The notes under the pieces are model-generated. The model made no database searches. It was not told where the DNA came from and was given only the letters and a program-made list of their open reading frames with translations. Positions 1-9,097 of a stretch of 64,000 nt of DNA are shown here, piece by piece. Position numbers and translations under genes: made by a program. The stretch is from Macrococcoides epidermidis (lineage in GTDB: Bacteria; Bacillota; Bacilli; Staphylococcales; Staphylococcaceae), in the NCBI RefSeq assembly GCF_042659445.1, contig NZ_JBHSSR010000001.1, one strand, 5' to 3'. Positions within the stretch are counted from its first letter, which is position 1. Each line of letters begins with the position of its first letter.

Positions 1-2219
1 TGAGTATGCAAATGAATCGGCATATTTACAGTTGCTTTCAATTCACTTACAAGCTCAAATGCAGCTTCTGGTTTAAGCAGACCTGCCATATCTTTAATCG
101 CTAAAATATGGAATCCTTCGCGCTCCATTGCTTTTGCCATTTTTTTATAATAATCTAGCGTATAAATGCTTGAACGTTCTGGGTTTAATATATCACCAGT
201 ATAACAAATTGCGCCTTCAGAAATCTTACCGGCTTTCAGAACCGCTTCATTTGCCACTTTCATTTGATCTAACCAGTTTAATGAATCAAATATTCTGAAT
301 ACATCGATTCCAGCTTTCGCACTTTCTTCTACGAATTTTGTTACTACATTGTCCGGATAATTTTTATATCCAACAGCATTGGAAGCACGGAGTAACATCT
401 GGAATAAAATATTCGGTATAGCTTTACGTAATCGCTCAAGACGTTGCCACGGATCTTCTTTCAGAAAATTATACGCTACATCAAATGTAGCTCCTCCCCA
501 CATCTCGAGAGAAAAACTATCCTTTAGATAATGACTAGTCATCGGTGCTACTTCTAAAATATCTTTCGTACGGACACGTGTTGCAAGTAATGATTGATGT
601 GCATCACGAAACGTTGTATCTGTTATTAAAACATCTTTTTGATCAAGCAACCATTGTTTAACATATTCAGGTCCATGCAAATCTAATAACTGTTTCGTTC
701 CTGATTCTGCACTCGGTTCCATTTTTTCAATATAAAGTGGCTCGAAATTAGGTTTTTCTTTTTTCTCAACACCTGGAAAGCCATTCACAGTCACATTTGC
801 AATATATTCTAACGTCTTCGTACCACGGTCACGCGGTGTTTTAATCTCAAATAGTTCTGGCGTATCATCGATAAAATTCGTTGTATAATTGCCACTCACA
901 AACTTAGGGTGTTTCACGACATTGATTAAAAACTGCAAGTTCGTTTTAATACCACGGATACGCATTTCACGTAATGAACGTATCATTTTTTCTTCTGCTT
1001 GTTTAAAAGTAATCGCTTGGGTAGAAATTTTTACAAGTAAAGAATCATAATAAGGAGAAATTTCAGCTCCCTGAAAACCATCACCGGCATCTAAACGCAC
1101 ACCAAAGCCTCCGGTAGAGCGATATGCCATAATTGTTCCTGTATCTGGCATAAAATCATTCAATGGATCTTCCGTCGTAACACGACACTGAATTGCATAA
1201 CCTAATGTAATAATATCCTCCTGCTTCGGCATAGCAATGCGCCCATCATGCATGTTCTCACCGTCAGCAATCAATATTTGTGTTTTTACAATATCAACAC
1301 CCGTTACCATCTCAGTTATAGTATGTTCAACTTGAACACGTGGATTCACTTCTATAAAGTAAAAATCATTCCCGCTCACTAAAAATTCTACAGTACCTGC
1401 ATTTATATAATTGATCTTTTTCATCAACTGAACAGCTGCTTCACAAATGCGCATTCTTAAATCATCATTTAAACCAACAGAAGGCGCAACTTCAACTACC
1501 TTTTGATGACGACGCTGTACTGAACAGTCACGTTCAAATAAATGAACCAGATTACCATGCATGTCTCCAAGTATTTGAACTTCAATATGTTTTGGTTGTT
1601 CAATATACTTCTCTAGGTAAACTTCTGCATTACCAAATGATTTTAATGCCTCTGACTGGGCACGTTGATAGGCATCTTCCAATTCTTCCTGATTGTTAAC
1701 GATGCGCATCCCTTTTCCGCCACCACCAGAAATGGCTTTAATAATTATAGGGAAACCATATGAATCTGTAAATTCCTTTACTTCTTCAAAAGAAGTAACA
1801 GCATCCTTCGTACCAGGAATAATCGGTAATTCTGCCATTTCTGCTGTCGCGCGTGCTTTCACTTTATCTCCAAACATATCTAAATGTTTCGTTTCTGGAC
1901 CAATAAATATAATACCTTCTTCAGCACAACGTTCAGCAAAAGTCATATTTTCACTTAGGAAACCATAACCAGGATGAATTGCATTTGCACCACATTTTTT
2001 TGCTATTTCAATAATTCGTTCGATATGAAGATAACTTTCAGTCGGACCAATATCCTCACCAACTAAATAAGACTCATCCGCTTTGTATCTATGAAGAGAA
2101 CCTTTATCTTCTTTTGAATAAATTGCTACAGTTGGTATATCTAGTTCGGTTGCTGCGCGGAAAATCCTTATTGCGATTTCTCCACGATTTGCTACGAGTA
2201 ACTTTTTAATGTGTTTCAT
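1..2219 (-). CDS. pycA: Pyruvate carboxylase, N-terminal two thirds (cut by window edge)
   Basis: ATP- and biotin-dependent carboxylation of pyruvate to oxaloacetate, the anaplerotic feed of the TCA cycle, in the cytoplasm. About 739 codons are visible of a family length near 1150. The start MKHIKKLLVANRGEIAIRIF is typical of biotin carboxylase domains and is preceded by a strong GAGGAGG ribosome site. The ATP-grasp motif EVNPRVQVEHT lies near residue 290. The carboxyltransferase domain begins near residue 530 with TDTTFRDAHQSLLATRVRT, followed by WGGATFDVAY and KDMAGLL. The rest of the carboxyltransferase domain and the biotinyl domain lie outside the window. It follows ftsW on the same strand, as in staphylococci, but a terminator separates the two. 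I saw no in-frame stop in the parts translated; the whole frame was not checked base by base. Confidence 0.95.
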   Translation of the reverse strand, partial: MKHIKKLLVANRGEIAIRIFRAATELDIPTVAIYSKEDKGSLHRYKADESYLVGEDIGPTESYLHIERIIEIAKKCGANAIHPGYGFLSENMTFAERCAEEGIIFIGPETKHLDMFGDKVKARATAEMAELPIIPGTKDAVTSFEEVKEFTDSYGFPIIIKAISGGGGKGMRIVNNQEELEDAYQRAQSEALKSFGNAEVYLEKYIEQPKHIEVQILGDMHGNLVHLFERDCSVQRRHQKVVEVAPSVGLNDDLRMRICEAAVQLMKKINYINAGTVEFLVSGNDFYFIEVNPRVQVEHTITEMVTGVDIVKTQILIADGENMHDGRIAMPKQEDIITLGYAIQCRVTTEDPLNDFMPDTGTIMAYRSTGGFGVRLDAGDGFQGAEISPYYDSLLVKISTQAITFKQAEEKMIRSLREMRIRGIKTNLQFLINVVKHPKFVSGNYTTNFIDDTPELFEIKTPRDRGTKTLEYIANVTVNGFPGVEKKEKPNFEPLYIEKMEPSAESGTKQLLDLHGPEYVKQWLLDQKDVLITDTTFRDAHQSLLATRVRTKDILEVAPMTSHYLKDSFSLEMWGGATFDVAYNFLKEDPWQRLERLRKAIPNILFQMLLRASNAVGYKNYPDNVVTKFVEESAKAGIDVFRIFDSLNWLDQMKVANEAVLKAGKISEGAICYTGDILNPERSSIYTLDYYKKMAKAMEREGFHILAIKDMAGLLKPEAAFELVSELKATVNMPIHLHT

Positions 2220-2384
2220 ACAATTCCTCCTCGGCTTATTATGTTATCCTTTTCACATATATTATATACAATCCTTTACCGAAATAAAATTGTTAAGTCA
2301 TATTATACATAAAATATTCATTTGCGTCATACTAATATTACAGTGTGTTATACTCATGCAATGTTTTTACATCAATGATTAATT

Positions 2385-2415
2385 CAAAAATGCATGTGTC
2401 AAAAGACACATGCAT
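2385..2415 (-). terminator. Terminator downstream of ftsW
   Basis: An 11-bp perfect inverted repeat (ATGCATGTGTC, tetraloop, GACACATGCAT) lies 34 bases past the ftsW stop. On the minus strand it is followed by five T. It separates ftsW from pycA, so pycA probably has its own promoter in 2220-2384. Confidence 0.75.
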
Positions 2416-2448
2416 TCTTGTAAACGTATTCATTTTTTTGAATAAAAT

Positions 2449-3639
2449 TTATTGTTCTAATGATTTCTTTTTCACATCTTTTGCAGCCATTAATAGTAAT
2501 CCAATTGCTATTGATAAGCTTAACAAACTTGATCCACCATAGCTTAAAAATGGAAGAGGAACACCTGTTAATGGAATTAAACCAGATATACCACCAAGAT
2601 TAATAAAAGCCTGAATTCCGATATAACTTGCGACACCTACGCATATAAGTTTATAAAAAACAGTATCTGCAAGTGCTGCATACATAAATCCTTTATATAC
2701 GATAAAGAATAATAACGAAATAATGATGATGACACCAACGAGCCCTAATTCTTCAGAAATAACTGCAAAAATAAAGTCTGTATGGGGTTCAGGTAGATAA
2801 CCAAGTTTCATCACACCATTTCCTAAACCTTTACCAAATATACCTCCATTACCAATCGCCATTAACGAGTTGGATAAATGGTAACCAGCACCCTCTTCAT
2901 CTTTAAAAGGATTAGCAAGCACCTCAAAACGTTGCTGTTGATGCGTCGCTAAAAACTTACCAGTGATTAAAAACATACCACTCATAATAAGGACCACAGC
3001 ACCACTTACTAAACCTATCATAATCATCATGGCACGAAATGCGATACCTGAATATAAAAAGATACAGCCGATTATCATTAAGATTATCATTGTAGATCCA
3101 AAGTCATTCTGGATTATAACAAGTCCTGCACAAATACCTACTAAAACAAGTGGTGCAATAATATCCCAGCTCATCTTTTCAAGATTTTCTTTCTTATCAT
3201 AAATATATGCTAAATAAATAATTACAACAATCTTAAGTAATTCTGAAGTTTGTAACTGCATAAAACCCAGAGGTAACCAACTTTTAGCACCGTTTACTTC
3301 TACGCCAAATAAACGCGTAAAAAGTAATAGAATCATTATCGTGATAATCGAGAATTGTTGGACGCGTTTATTTTTAATAATTTTAATGGACATGAAATAG
3401 GCCATAAAAAAGACGATACCAAAACTCAAGATAATTGTAACCAGCTGTCTAATATAAAAATAAGATGCATTTACTGGACGACCACCTGTCAACGTCCCAC
3501 GCGTTGCGGCGACCATACTAGCGCTATATATCATAACGAGGCCAATGAGTACGAGTGCCACATAACTTAAAAGTAGTGGAAAGTCTACATACTTTGTATA
3601 TTCTTTTATATAATCAATAAAATTTCTTATGTGTTTCAA
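2449..3639 (-). CDS. ftsW: Septal peptidoglycan polymerase FtsW (SEDS family)
   Basis: Membrane glycosyltransferase of the FtsW/RodA/SpoVE family that polymerises lipid II at the septum together with a class B penicillin-binding protein. The 396 residues contain about ten membrane segments. Family landmarks seen are NDFGSTMI near residue 178 and the stretch GYHLSNSLMAIGNGGIFGKG followed by LPEPHTDFIFAVISEELG. The C-terminal PLPFLSYGGSSLL motif is also present. The start is a TTG (residues MKHIRNF) with AGGAG about ten bases upstream; no better ATG was found. It sits between ylaN and pycA, the staphylococcal and Bacillus context that distinguishes FtsW from the paralogue RodA. A sporulation role (SpoVE) is unlikely in this group. 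Confidence 0.9.
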   Translation of the reverse strand: MKHIRNFIDYIKEYTKYVDFPLLLSYVALVLIGLVMIYSASMVAATRGTLTGGRPVNASYFYIRQLVTIILSFGIVFFMAYFMSIKIIKNKRVQQFSIITIMILLLFTRLFGVEVNGAKSWLPLGFMQLQTSELLKIVVIIYLAYIYDKKENLEKMSWDIIAPLVLVGICAGLVIIQNDFGSTMIILMIIGCIFLYSGIAFRAMMIMIGLVSGAVVLIMSGMFLITGKFLATHQQQRFEVLANPFKDEEGAGYHLSNSLMAIGNGGIFGKGLGNGVMKLGYLPEPHTDFIFAVISEELGLVGVIIIISLLFFIVYKGFMYAALADTVFYKLICVGVASYIGIQAFINLGGISGLIPLTGVPLPFLSYGGSSLLSLSIAIGLLLMAAKDVKKKSLEQ

Positions 3640-3666
3640 AAGAATCCGCTCCTGAAATAAAATTAA

Positions 3667-3695
3667 GTCTAAAGCAAACGCTCTAGACTTTAGAC
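3667..3695 (-). terminator. Weak stem-loop at the ylaN end
   Basis: GTCTAAAG and CTTTAGAC form an 8-bp stem across the ylaN stop. On the minus strand it is followed by an AT-rich run (TTAATTTTATTT) rather than a clean T tract. It may be a partial terminator between ylaN and ftsW. Confidence 0.35.
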
Positions 3696-3965
3696 ATTTG
3701 TGAAGGCATCATGTAATTTAGATAGTTCTTTCTCGAGAGCAGATAAAATCTTTTTGCCTTCATCTTTTTCAATTAATCCGATACGTGTTGCAAAATCTAC
3801 TTCACGACTTAAACCGAACATCTGTGTATCTAACACCTCTTCATAAAGAGGACATTGTGGCATTGTTAAATTGTCCATTTGAACTTTAATCAACTGCAAA
3901 ATTTTTTCTGCATCTTGATTGAGTTGGTCATATGCCTTTTGTTTGTAATCTAAATGGTCACGCAT
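3690..3965 (-). CDS. ylaN: YlaN (UPF0358/DUF1507) iron-homeostasis protein
   Basis: Small cytoplasmic all-alpha protein of 91 residues, the usual family length. Relatives in Bacillus and Staphylococcus are reported to work with Fur in iron homeostasis. The sequence begins MRDHLDYKQKAYDQLNQDA and ends in the conserved LEKELSKLHDAF helix. The ATG at 3965 was chosen because AAGGTG lies six bases upstream; the frame stays open further upstream, but that extension has no ribosome site and adds a non-family hydrophobic leader. It lies between a YlaL-like gene on the other strand and ftsW, the Bacillus/Staphylococcus order. No Fur box was recognised in front of it. Confidence 0.88.
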   Translation of the reverse strand: MRDHLDYKQKAYDQLNQDAEKILQLIKVQMDNLTMPQCPLYEEVLDTQMFGLSREVDFATRIGLIEKDEGKKILSALEKELSKLHDAFTNV

Positions 3966-4080
3966 AGCATACACCTTCATTTCATTATTCTTATACTTTA
4001 AAATTCTATATGACAAGTCCTTAAAAATCAAGCATTTACTTAAATAGAATATGGTATTATAAATATGAAAGGGTGATAGT

Positions 4081-4560
4081 ATGATTATACAGATTAAAGG
4101 GAAAGTAAAATTCAATATTACATTAGATCCATCTACTTTTATCTTTGATGATCGTAAAGTTGAAATGGAAGCACTATTACAAGGTAAATCCTCAGGAGAA
4201 GAAGCAATAACCTTCCAGGATAATTATGAATGGAACCGTGAAATACTAGAAGGTGGTTCAAAACCTCCGACGCTTGTATCTGAAAAGAAATTTAAGAAAC
4301 AAGCTTTACTTGAGGGAACATTTTTAATGAACATGCATTCATTTATTATTAATGCAGAACCAGATAGTGACGCAACAAAAGTCGAATTATCGAATGAAGA
4401 TACTAAAGTGCAAATTACTTTAGATGAATTGAAGGTGTTATACTTCCAGTTTTCTAAAGACGGTAAACGTTTATACGACGATGGCATGGTAGATGCTTAT
4501 TTATATAACGACGAACTTAAATTAATCATGAAACACGTTACAGGTATTGCGTTAATTTAA
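4081..4560 (+). CDS. Conserved hypothetical protein, YlaL-like by position
   Basis: A soluble protein of 159 residues with no signal peptide or membrane segment, start supported by AAAGGGTGAT just upstream. The sequence is acidic and beta-rich in appearance (KGKVKFNITLDPSTFIFDDR at the start, VTGIALI at the end). Its position divergent from ylaN and convergent with ylaH-typA matches a conserved but uncharacterised gene of staphylococci, and YlaL of Bacillus. I do not recognise a catalytic motif. Annotation of such genes as peptidyl-prolyl isomerase is not supported by anything visible here. Confidence 0.75.
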   Translation: MIIQIKGKVKFNITLDPSTFIFDDRKVEMEALLQGKSSGEEAITFQDNYEWNREILEGGSKPPTLVSEKKFKKQALLEGTFLMNMHSFIINAEPDSDATKVELSNEDTKVQITLDELKVLYFQFSKDGKRLYDDGMVDAYLYNDELKLIMKHVTGIALI

Positions 4561-4593
4561 TTTATAAGATAATCATTCGAAATTTATCATCAC

Positions 4594-4631
4594 AAAAAGA
4601 AGCTCAAGACTTTCGTCTTAAGCTTCTTTTT
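4594..4631. terminator. Bidirectional terminator
   Basis: AAAAAGAAGC and GCTTCTTTTT arms with an inner AAGAC/GTCTT stem and a TTTC loop. A-rich and T-rich flanks let it act on both strands. It overlaps the last codons of ylaH, so it can end the 4081-4560 transcript and the typA-ylaH transcript. Confidence 0.8.
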
Positions 4632-4959
4632 GTTGTCGCTCTTTATGCAATCGATATCGATACAATCCAAGTACAATCGCTGCAATGATTAAACTTTCAC
4701 CGACAGGTAAAAATACTGCCAGGAAGTTTAATATAATACAGCCCAGGAATAATAGAATATATATGACCACGTTTTGCCAAGGTTTTAACTTTCTCGCAAA
4801 TCCTAAATTATAAACGATTGCACTTAATATAAATATCGCTATCAGCAAATACCACATGCCAGTCTCTGGATGTTTATCAACTGCAAAAAGTTTAGCAAGA
4901 AATGACATTCTTTGTTCAGGATCTACGCTCACTTGCGCATTTCCGATCATAAAATTCAT
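4618..4959 (-). CDS. ylaH: YlaH-like membrane protein
   Basis: A 113-residue protein with two or three hydrophobic segments (about residues 36-55, 64-82 and 85-100) and a basic C-terminal tail, matching the YlaH-like family of unknown function. It follows typA with three bases between the genes. Its ribosome site GGAGGAG is formed by the last typA codons (a run of Glu codons), so translation is probably coupled to typA. The pairing typA-ylaH is conserved in Bacillus and staphylococci. A role is not known. Confidence 0.8.
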   Translation of the reverse strand: MNFMIGNAQVSVDPEQRMSFLAKLFAVDKHPETGMWYLLIAIFILSAIVYNLGFARKLKPWQNVVIYILLFLGCIILNFLAVFLPVGESLIIAAIVLGLYRYRLHKERQQKEA

Positions 4960-4962
4960 TGA

Positions 4963-6807
4963 TTACTCCTCCTCTTGCATCGCTGCTTTTGCTTTCTTTT
5001 GCTCTCTTTCACGTTGAGATTTATCTAACGTTTTCTTTCTTAAACGAATTGATTCAGGTGTAACTTCAACTAATTCATCTTCATTTAAATATTCTAAAGC
5101 TTCTTCTAACGTTAAAGTTCTTGGTTTTTTCATTGTTGTTGTTTGTTCTTTAGTAGCACTTCGAATGTTATTAGCAGCTTTTACTTTAGTGATATTTACT
5201 GTTAAGTCATTATCACGTGAATTTTCACCAACAATCATACCCTCATATACTTCAGTTCCCGGTTCCATAAAGTTTACACCACGGTCTTCTAAAGCTAAGA
5301 TAGCATATGTTGAAGCTACCCCTTTATCCATAGAAACTAATACACCATTACGACGTCCGCCGATACGACCTTTTAATAATGGACGATATTCATCAAATGT
5401 GTGGTTTAAGATACCATAACCACGTGTCATAGACATGAACTCAGTACGGTAACCGATTAATCCACGTGCAGGTACATTGAAGATTAAACGTGTTTGACCA
5501 TTACCACTGTTAACCATATCAACCATTTCACCTTTACGTGTTCCTAAAGATTCAATTACAGATCCAGTATTTTCTTCCGGTACATCAATTTGAACGCGTT
5601 CATATGGCTCATATTTCTTACCATCGATTTCTTTTACGATAACTTCTGGTTTAGAAACTTGTAATTCAAACCCTTCACGACGCATGTTTTCGATTAAGAT
5701 AGATAAATGTAATTCTCCACGCCCAGAAACAGTCCAGCTATCAGGTCCAACAGACTCAACGCGTAATGATACGTCTGTCTCAAGTTGTGATTCTAAACGG
5801 TCCTGAATATTACGCGCAGTTACAAATTTACCTTCTTTACCTGCAAACGGAGAATTGTTAACTGAGAAAGTCATTTGTAATGTAGGCTCATCGATACGTA
5901 AGATCGGTAAAGCTTCCGGAGTATCTACTGGAGTAACCGTTTCACCTACGTTAATGTCTTCCATACCAGATACGGCAATTAAATCACCAGCATATGCTTT
6001 TTCAACTTCAACACGTTTTAAACCGAAGAAACCAAAGATTTTAGTAACACGGAAATTTTTAATTGTTCCGTCAATCTTTATTAACGAAACTTGTTGTCCT
6101 ACTTCCATCGTTCCACGGAATACTCGGCCAATACCGATACGACCAACATAATCATTGTAATCTAATAAAGCAACCTGGAATTGTAATGGCTCGTCACGGT
6201 TATCAACTGGTGCTGGTACATAATCGATAATCGTTTCGTATAAGCTTTGCATGTTTTCATCTTGAGTCGACGCATCAAGACTAGCAGTACCATTAATTGC
6301 AGAAGCATATACTACAGGGAAATCTAACTGTTCATCATTTGCTTCTAATTCAATAAATAAATCATATACTTCGTCTAAAACTTCTTCAGGTCTCGCTGAA
6401 GGTTTATCTATTTTATTTACTACCACTACAGGTTTTAAATTTTGTTCTAATGCTTTCTTTAATACGAAACGTGTTTGAGGCATAGTTCCTTCATATGCAT
6501 CTACAACTAAACATACACCATCTACCATCTTCATGATACGTTCTACTTCACCACCGAAGTCAGCATGCCCTGGAGTATCCAGAATGTTGATACGCGTTCC
6601 TTTATAATCGATCGCTGTGTTCTTTGCTAAGATCGTGATACCACGCTCTCTTTCGATATCATTCGAATCCATCGCACGTTCTTCAACATGTTCATTTGAA
6701 CGGAATGTACCTGATTGTTTTAATAATTCATCAACAAGGGTAGTTTTACCATGGTCAACGTGGGCGATAATTGCAATATTACGAACATCTTCTCTAAAAT
6801 TTGTCAT
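4963..6807 (-). CDS. typA: Ribosome-associated GTPase TypA/BipA
   Basis: Translational GTPase of the EF-G/LepA group that binds the 70S ribosome and helps 50S assembly and stress growth. The 614 residues start MTNFREDVRNIAIIAHVDHG. Nucleotide motifs are in order: HVDHGKTT (G1, near residue 16), ERERGITI (G2), DTPGHADFGGEVER (G3) and NKIDKP (G4, near residue 130). EF-G-like domains III and V and the TypA-specific C-terminal domain follow (LGTRKGEMVDM, SRGYGIL-type region, basic end). Length equals the family norm. A GGAG ribosome site precedes the ATG. Confidence 0.96.
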   Translation of the reverse strand: MTNFREDVRNIAIIAHVDHGKTTLVDELLKQSGTFRSNEHVEERAMDSNDIERERGITILAKNTAIDYKGTRINILDTPGHADFGGEVERIMKMVDGVCLVVDAYEGTMPQTRFVLKKALEQNLKPVVVVNKIDKPSARPEEVLDEVYDLFIELEANDEQLDFPVVYASAINGTASLDASTQDENMQSLYETIIDYVPAPVDNRDEPLQFQVALLDYNDYVGRIGIGRVFRGTMEVGQQVSLIKIDGTIKNFRVTKIFGFFGLKRVEVEKAYAGDLIAVSGMEDINVGETVTPVDTPEALPILRIDEPTLQMTFSVNNSPFAGKEGKFVTARNIQDRLESQLETDVSLRVESVGPDSWTVSGRGELHLSILIENMRREGFELQVSKPEVIVKEIDGKKYEPYERVQIDVPEENTGSVIESLGTRKGEMVDMVNSGNGQTRLIFNVPARGLIGYRTEFMSMTRGYGILNHTFDEYRPLLKGRIGGRRNGVLVSMDKGVASTYAILALEDRGVNFMEPGTEVYEGMIVGENSRDNDLTVNITKVKAANNIRSATKEQTTTMKKPRTLTLEEALEYLNEDELVEVTPESIRLRKKTLDKSQREREQKKAKAAMQEEE

Positions 6808-6923
6808 TAATTTGTTTCTCCTTAATCGAACTACAGTTTATTATGTAACTGTGATATTATATCATATTATAGGTTAATTATATATCGATAAATTCCAGAT
6901 TCAAAATATAAGGGGTGTTTTTT

Positions 6924-7109
6924 TTGAAAAAAAGTAAGTTACCGTTTTTACTGCTCGCAATTTTTGCTGTGATTATGTTAATCGTTTTTAGTATTGGTTT
7001 AGCTGAATTAAATTATTTACTAATTGTTATTTCAATTGTTTTATTCATTGCAACTTTTGGATATGGATTTACACTAAAAAGTCAATACCGAAAAAATGAT
7101 TGGTTATAG
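6924..7109 (+). CDS. ylaF: YlaF-like small membrane protein
   Basis: A 61-residue protein with two transmembrane helices (about residues 7-27 and 30-50) and a basic tail ending NDWL. Size, helices and position divergent from typA match YlaF of Bacillus (function unknown). The start is taken as TTG at 6924, eight bases after an AGGGG ribosome site. A GTG at 6915 overlaps that site and would add only three residues, so it is less likely. Confidence 0.7.
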   Translation: MKKSKLPFLLLAIFAVIMLIVFSIGLAELNYLLIVISIVLFIATFGYGFTLKSQYRKNDWL

Positions 7110-7118
7110 TAAATTTGT

Positions 7119-7147
7119 AAAACTGCAAAGGTATCTTTGCAGTTTTT
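7119..7147 (+). terminator. Terminator after ylaF
   Basis: AAAACTGCAAAG, loop GTAT, CTTTGCAGTTTT followed by T/C-rich sequence; a perfect 12-bp stem ten bases past the ylaF stop. Confidence 0.85.
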
Positions 7148-7274
7148 CTTATATTTTGAATCAAATTTAATTTTCTGTACAATTATTTATTTAAAAATTG
7201 AAATGCTGCAATTTGCACACAATTCAATGGTCTATTATATTATCACTGTATTGATTCTATTTAGAGGTGATAAC

Positions 7275-8152
7275 ATGATATTAAAGCCAAGACAAAAGAA
7301 TAAACATCTTGCTTATTTAGAAGCTTTAGAAGGAAGAATTGAATTTTCTGAAGAACAGTTAGAGAGATTAGCATTACTGCGCAATATCGAAAGATTAGAA
7401 ATTGAATTTGAAACTTTTCTAAATCATTTAAATACCGATTATTTTGATATGATATGGCAATTTAATTATTCAGATTATCATGTTGATGCATTAATCAATG
7501 TCATATTAGTATCTGAATCTGCAATCTATCTTTTTAAACTCAACAATTATTCTGGCCCTCATTATGTCAATAATGAAGGCATTCTGGCACACTACATTAC
7601 TGAACATCCGCAGTTGGATATATTACAGTTAAACTGTGTAAAATATTCGATATATTCAATATTAGATACTAAATACAAACATTTACCAATATATATTAAA
7701 TGTGTGTGCATGGATGAAACGTTTGAACTTGATTCCAATTCTGATCACTATCCATTTCTTTTTAGACACGATATCATTCCATATATTAATAAAATCAACA
7801 AAATGAATAAAAAAAAAGCACTCAGAACGGTGAGTACTTAAAAAGTGCACATATTGAGCCAATCCTCAACAAACAATCTGCTTATAGTACAGGGATTGTC
7901 TGTCCAAAATGTAAAGCATTAAATCACATTTCAAAATACAAATCACTTGCATATTGCGGCCAATGCCAGACGATACATACTATCGATGAAATTTTTAATT
8001 ATACTTTGAATGCATTAATTCAAATTCACTCAGATCAATCGATTACAAAGGCAAAAATACAAAGATTTTCTGATTATTTCTTTACGAATTATCAATTACA
8101 AAAACTATTTCCAAAATCCAAAAAGAAACAAATAAAACAAATTATCGTTTAG
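7275..8152 (+). pseudogene. NERD-like protein with C-terminal zinc ribbon, broken by a -1 frameshift at A9
   Basis: The ATG at 7275 has an AGAGGTGAT ribosome site. The first frame runs to a stop at 7841 (188 residues). Its N-terminal charged helices and the NVILVSESAIYLFKLNNYSG stretch recall NERD (nuclease-related) proteins beside suhB/typA in staphylococci. Shifting by -1 inside the nine-A run at 7809-7817 reads on without a stop to 8152. That continuation begins KKSTQNGEYLKSAHIEPILN and contains a four-cysteine zinc ribbon (CPKC at about 7894, CGQC at about 7945) before a basic tail. Joined, the product is 292 residues. Function is unknown; NERD proteins are thought to act on nucleic acid. 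The 3' end overlaps suhB by 11 bases, convergently. It may be a sequencing error, a decaying gene, or a site of programmed or transcriptional slippage. Confidence 0.75.
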
Positions 8153-8963
8153 AAAATCTTCCTTGATGAATTTTTTCTAATTCTAATTTAAACGGACTAA
8201 GATAATCATTCATAATTTCAGTATGAAGCGACTTATTCGCTACAACTATAGAATTTGCAGTTAGTAAATTAACCGGTTCTCCTAACTGATTTGTTACGAT
8301 ACCACCAACTTCTTCAACAATAATCAATCCACCTGCAAAATCCCAAGGGTGTAAGCGAAGTGTAATATATGCATTTATCTTGTTTGATGCTACATACGCA
8401 AAATCTAATGCAGCAGAACCATAACTTCTTGCACTGCGTGAATCTCTGACAAGCGGGATATAAATATCTCGCGTAAAATCTTTCGTTAACCAATTTGGGT
8501 TCATAGAAATAATAGACGTCGCGAGTGGTGTTTCTGTTATATTTTCTAACTTTACACCGTTTTTGTATGCACCATATCCAGCACGCGCTTCAAATAATAT
8601 GTCTCGCATAACATCATAAACAACACCTGCATATTTTTCACCATCAATAAATATACCGATAGAAATCGCAAAATTTTCTTGTTGATGGACAAAATTTAAT
8701 GTACCATCTATCGGATCTATAATCCAGATGACGCCGTTTAAATTGTCGATATCTTTTCCACTACCCTCTTCACCAATAATTCGATGGTCCGGATATGTAT
8801 CTTGTATACGATCAAAAAGAAATTTTTCTGTTGCTTTATCCATATTTGTAACAAGATCATTTGGGTTTGATTTTGTTTCTATTAAAAGTGGTTCATTTAA
8901 TTGTTTGCGGATATTTTCTCCAGCCTGCAATGTGATATCTTTTAAAAAATTATAAAGTTCCAT
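8142..8963 (-). CDS. suhB: Inositol-1-monophosphatase family protein SuhB
   Basis: Mg2+-dependent sugar/inositol phosphatase, also related to RNA-associated SuhB. The 273 residues carry the metal-site motifs GEEGSG (near residue 67), IDPIDGTLNFV (near 87) and HPWDFAGGLIIVEEVGG (near 205). The ATG at 8963 has GGAGG at proper distance; an in-frame upstream start would add eleven residues without support. The true substrate cannot be told from sequence. The gene order suhB beside UPF0637 and potABCD is that of S. aureus. Confidence 0.88.
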   Translation of the reverse strand: MELYNFLKDITLQAGENIRKQLNEPLLIETKSNPNDLVTNMDKATEKFLFDRIQDTYPDHRIIGEEGSGKDIDNLNGVIWIIDPIDGTLNFVHQQENFAISIGIFIDGEKYAGVVYDVMRDILFEARAGYGAYKNGVKLENITETPLATSIISMNPNWLTKDFTRDIYIPLVRDSRSARSYGSAALDFAYVASNKINAYITLRLHPWDFAGGLIIVEEVGGIVTNQLGEPVNLLTANSIVVANKSLHTEIMNDYLSPFKLELEKIHQGRFSKR

Positions 8964-9097
8964 AAGCACTCCTCCTGTTCCATATATTATACACAAGAAT
9001 AAATATATGCAAAAATGTTTTATCTTTATGTTTTTTCATGTAATCTTGTATTTATCATGATTCATTTGAATTAAAATTAAAAATAAGCTAGGTTTCT

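Noticed and set aside
1693..1968. Open frame on the strand opposite pycA
   Set aside because: It lies wholly within the biotin carboxylase frame, has no ribosome site and mirrors conserved codons of the real gene.
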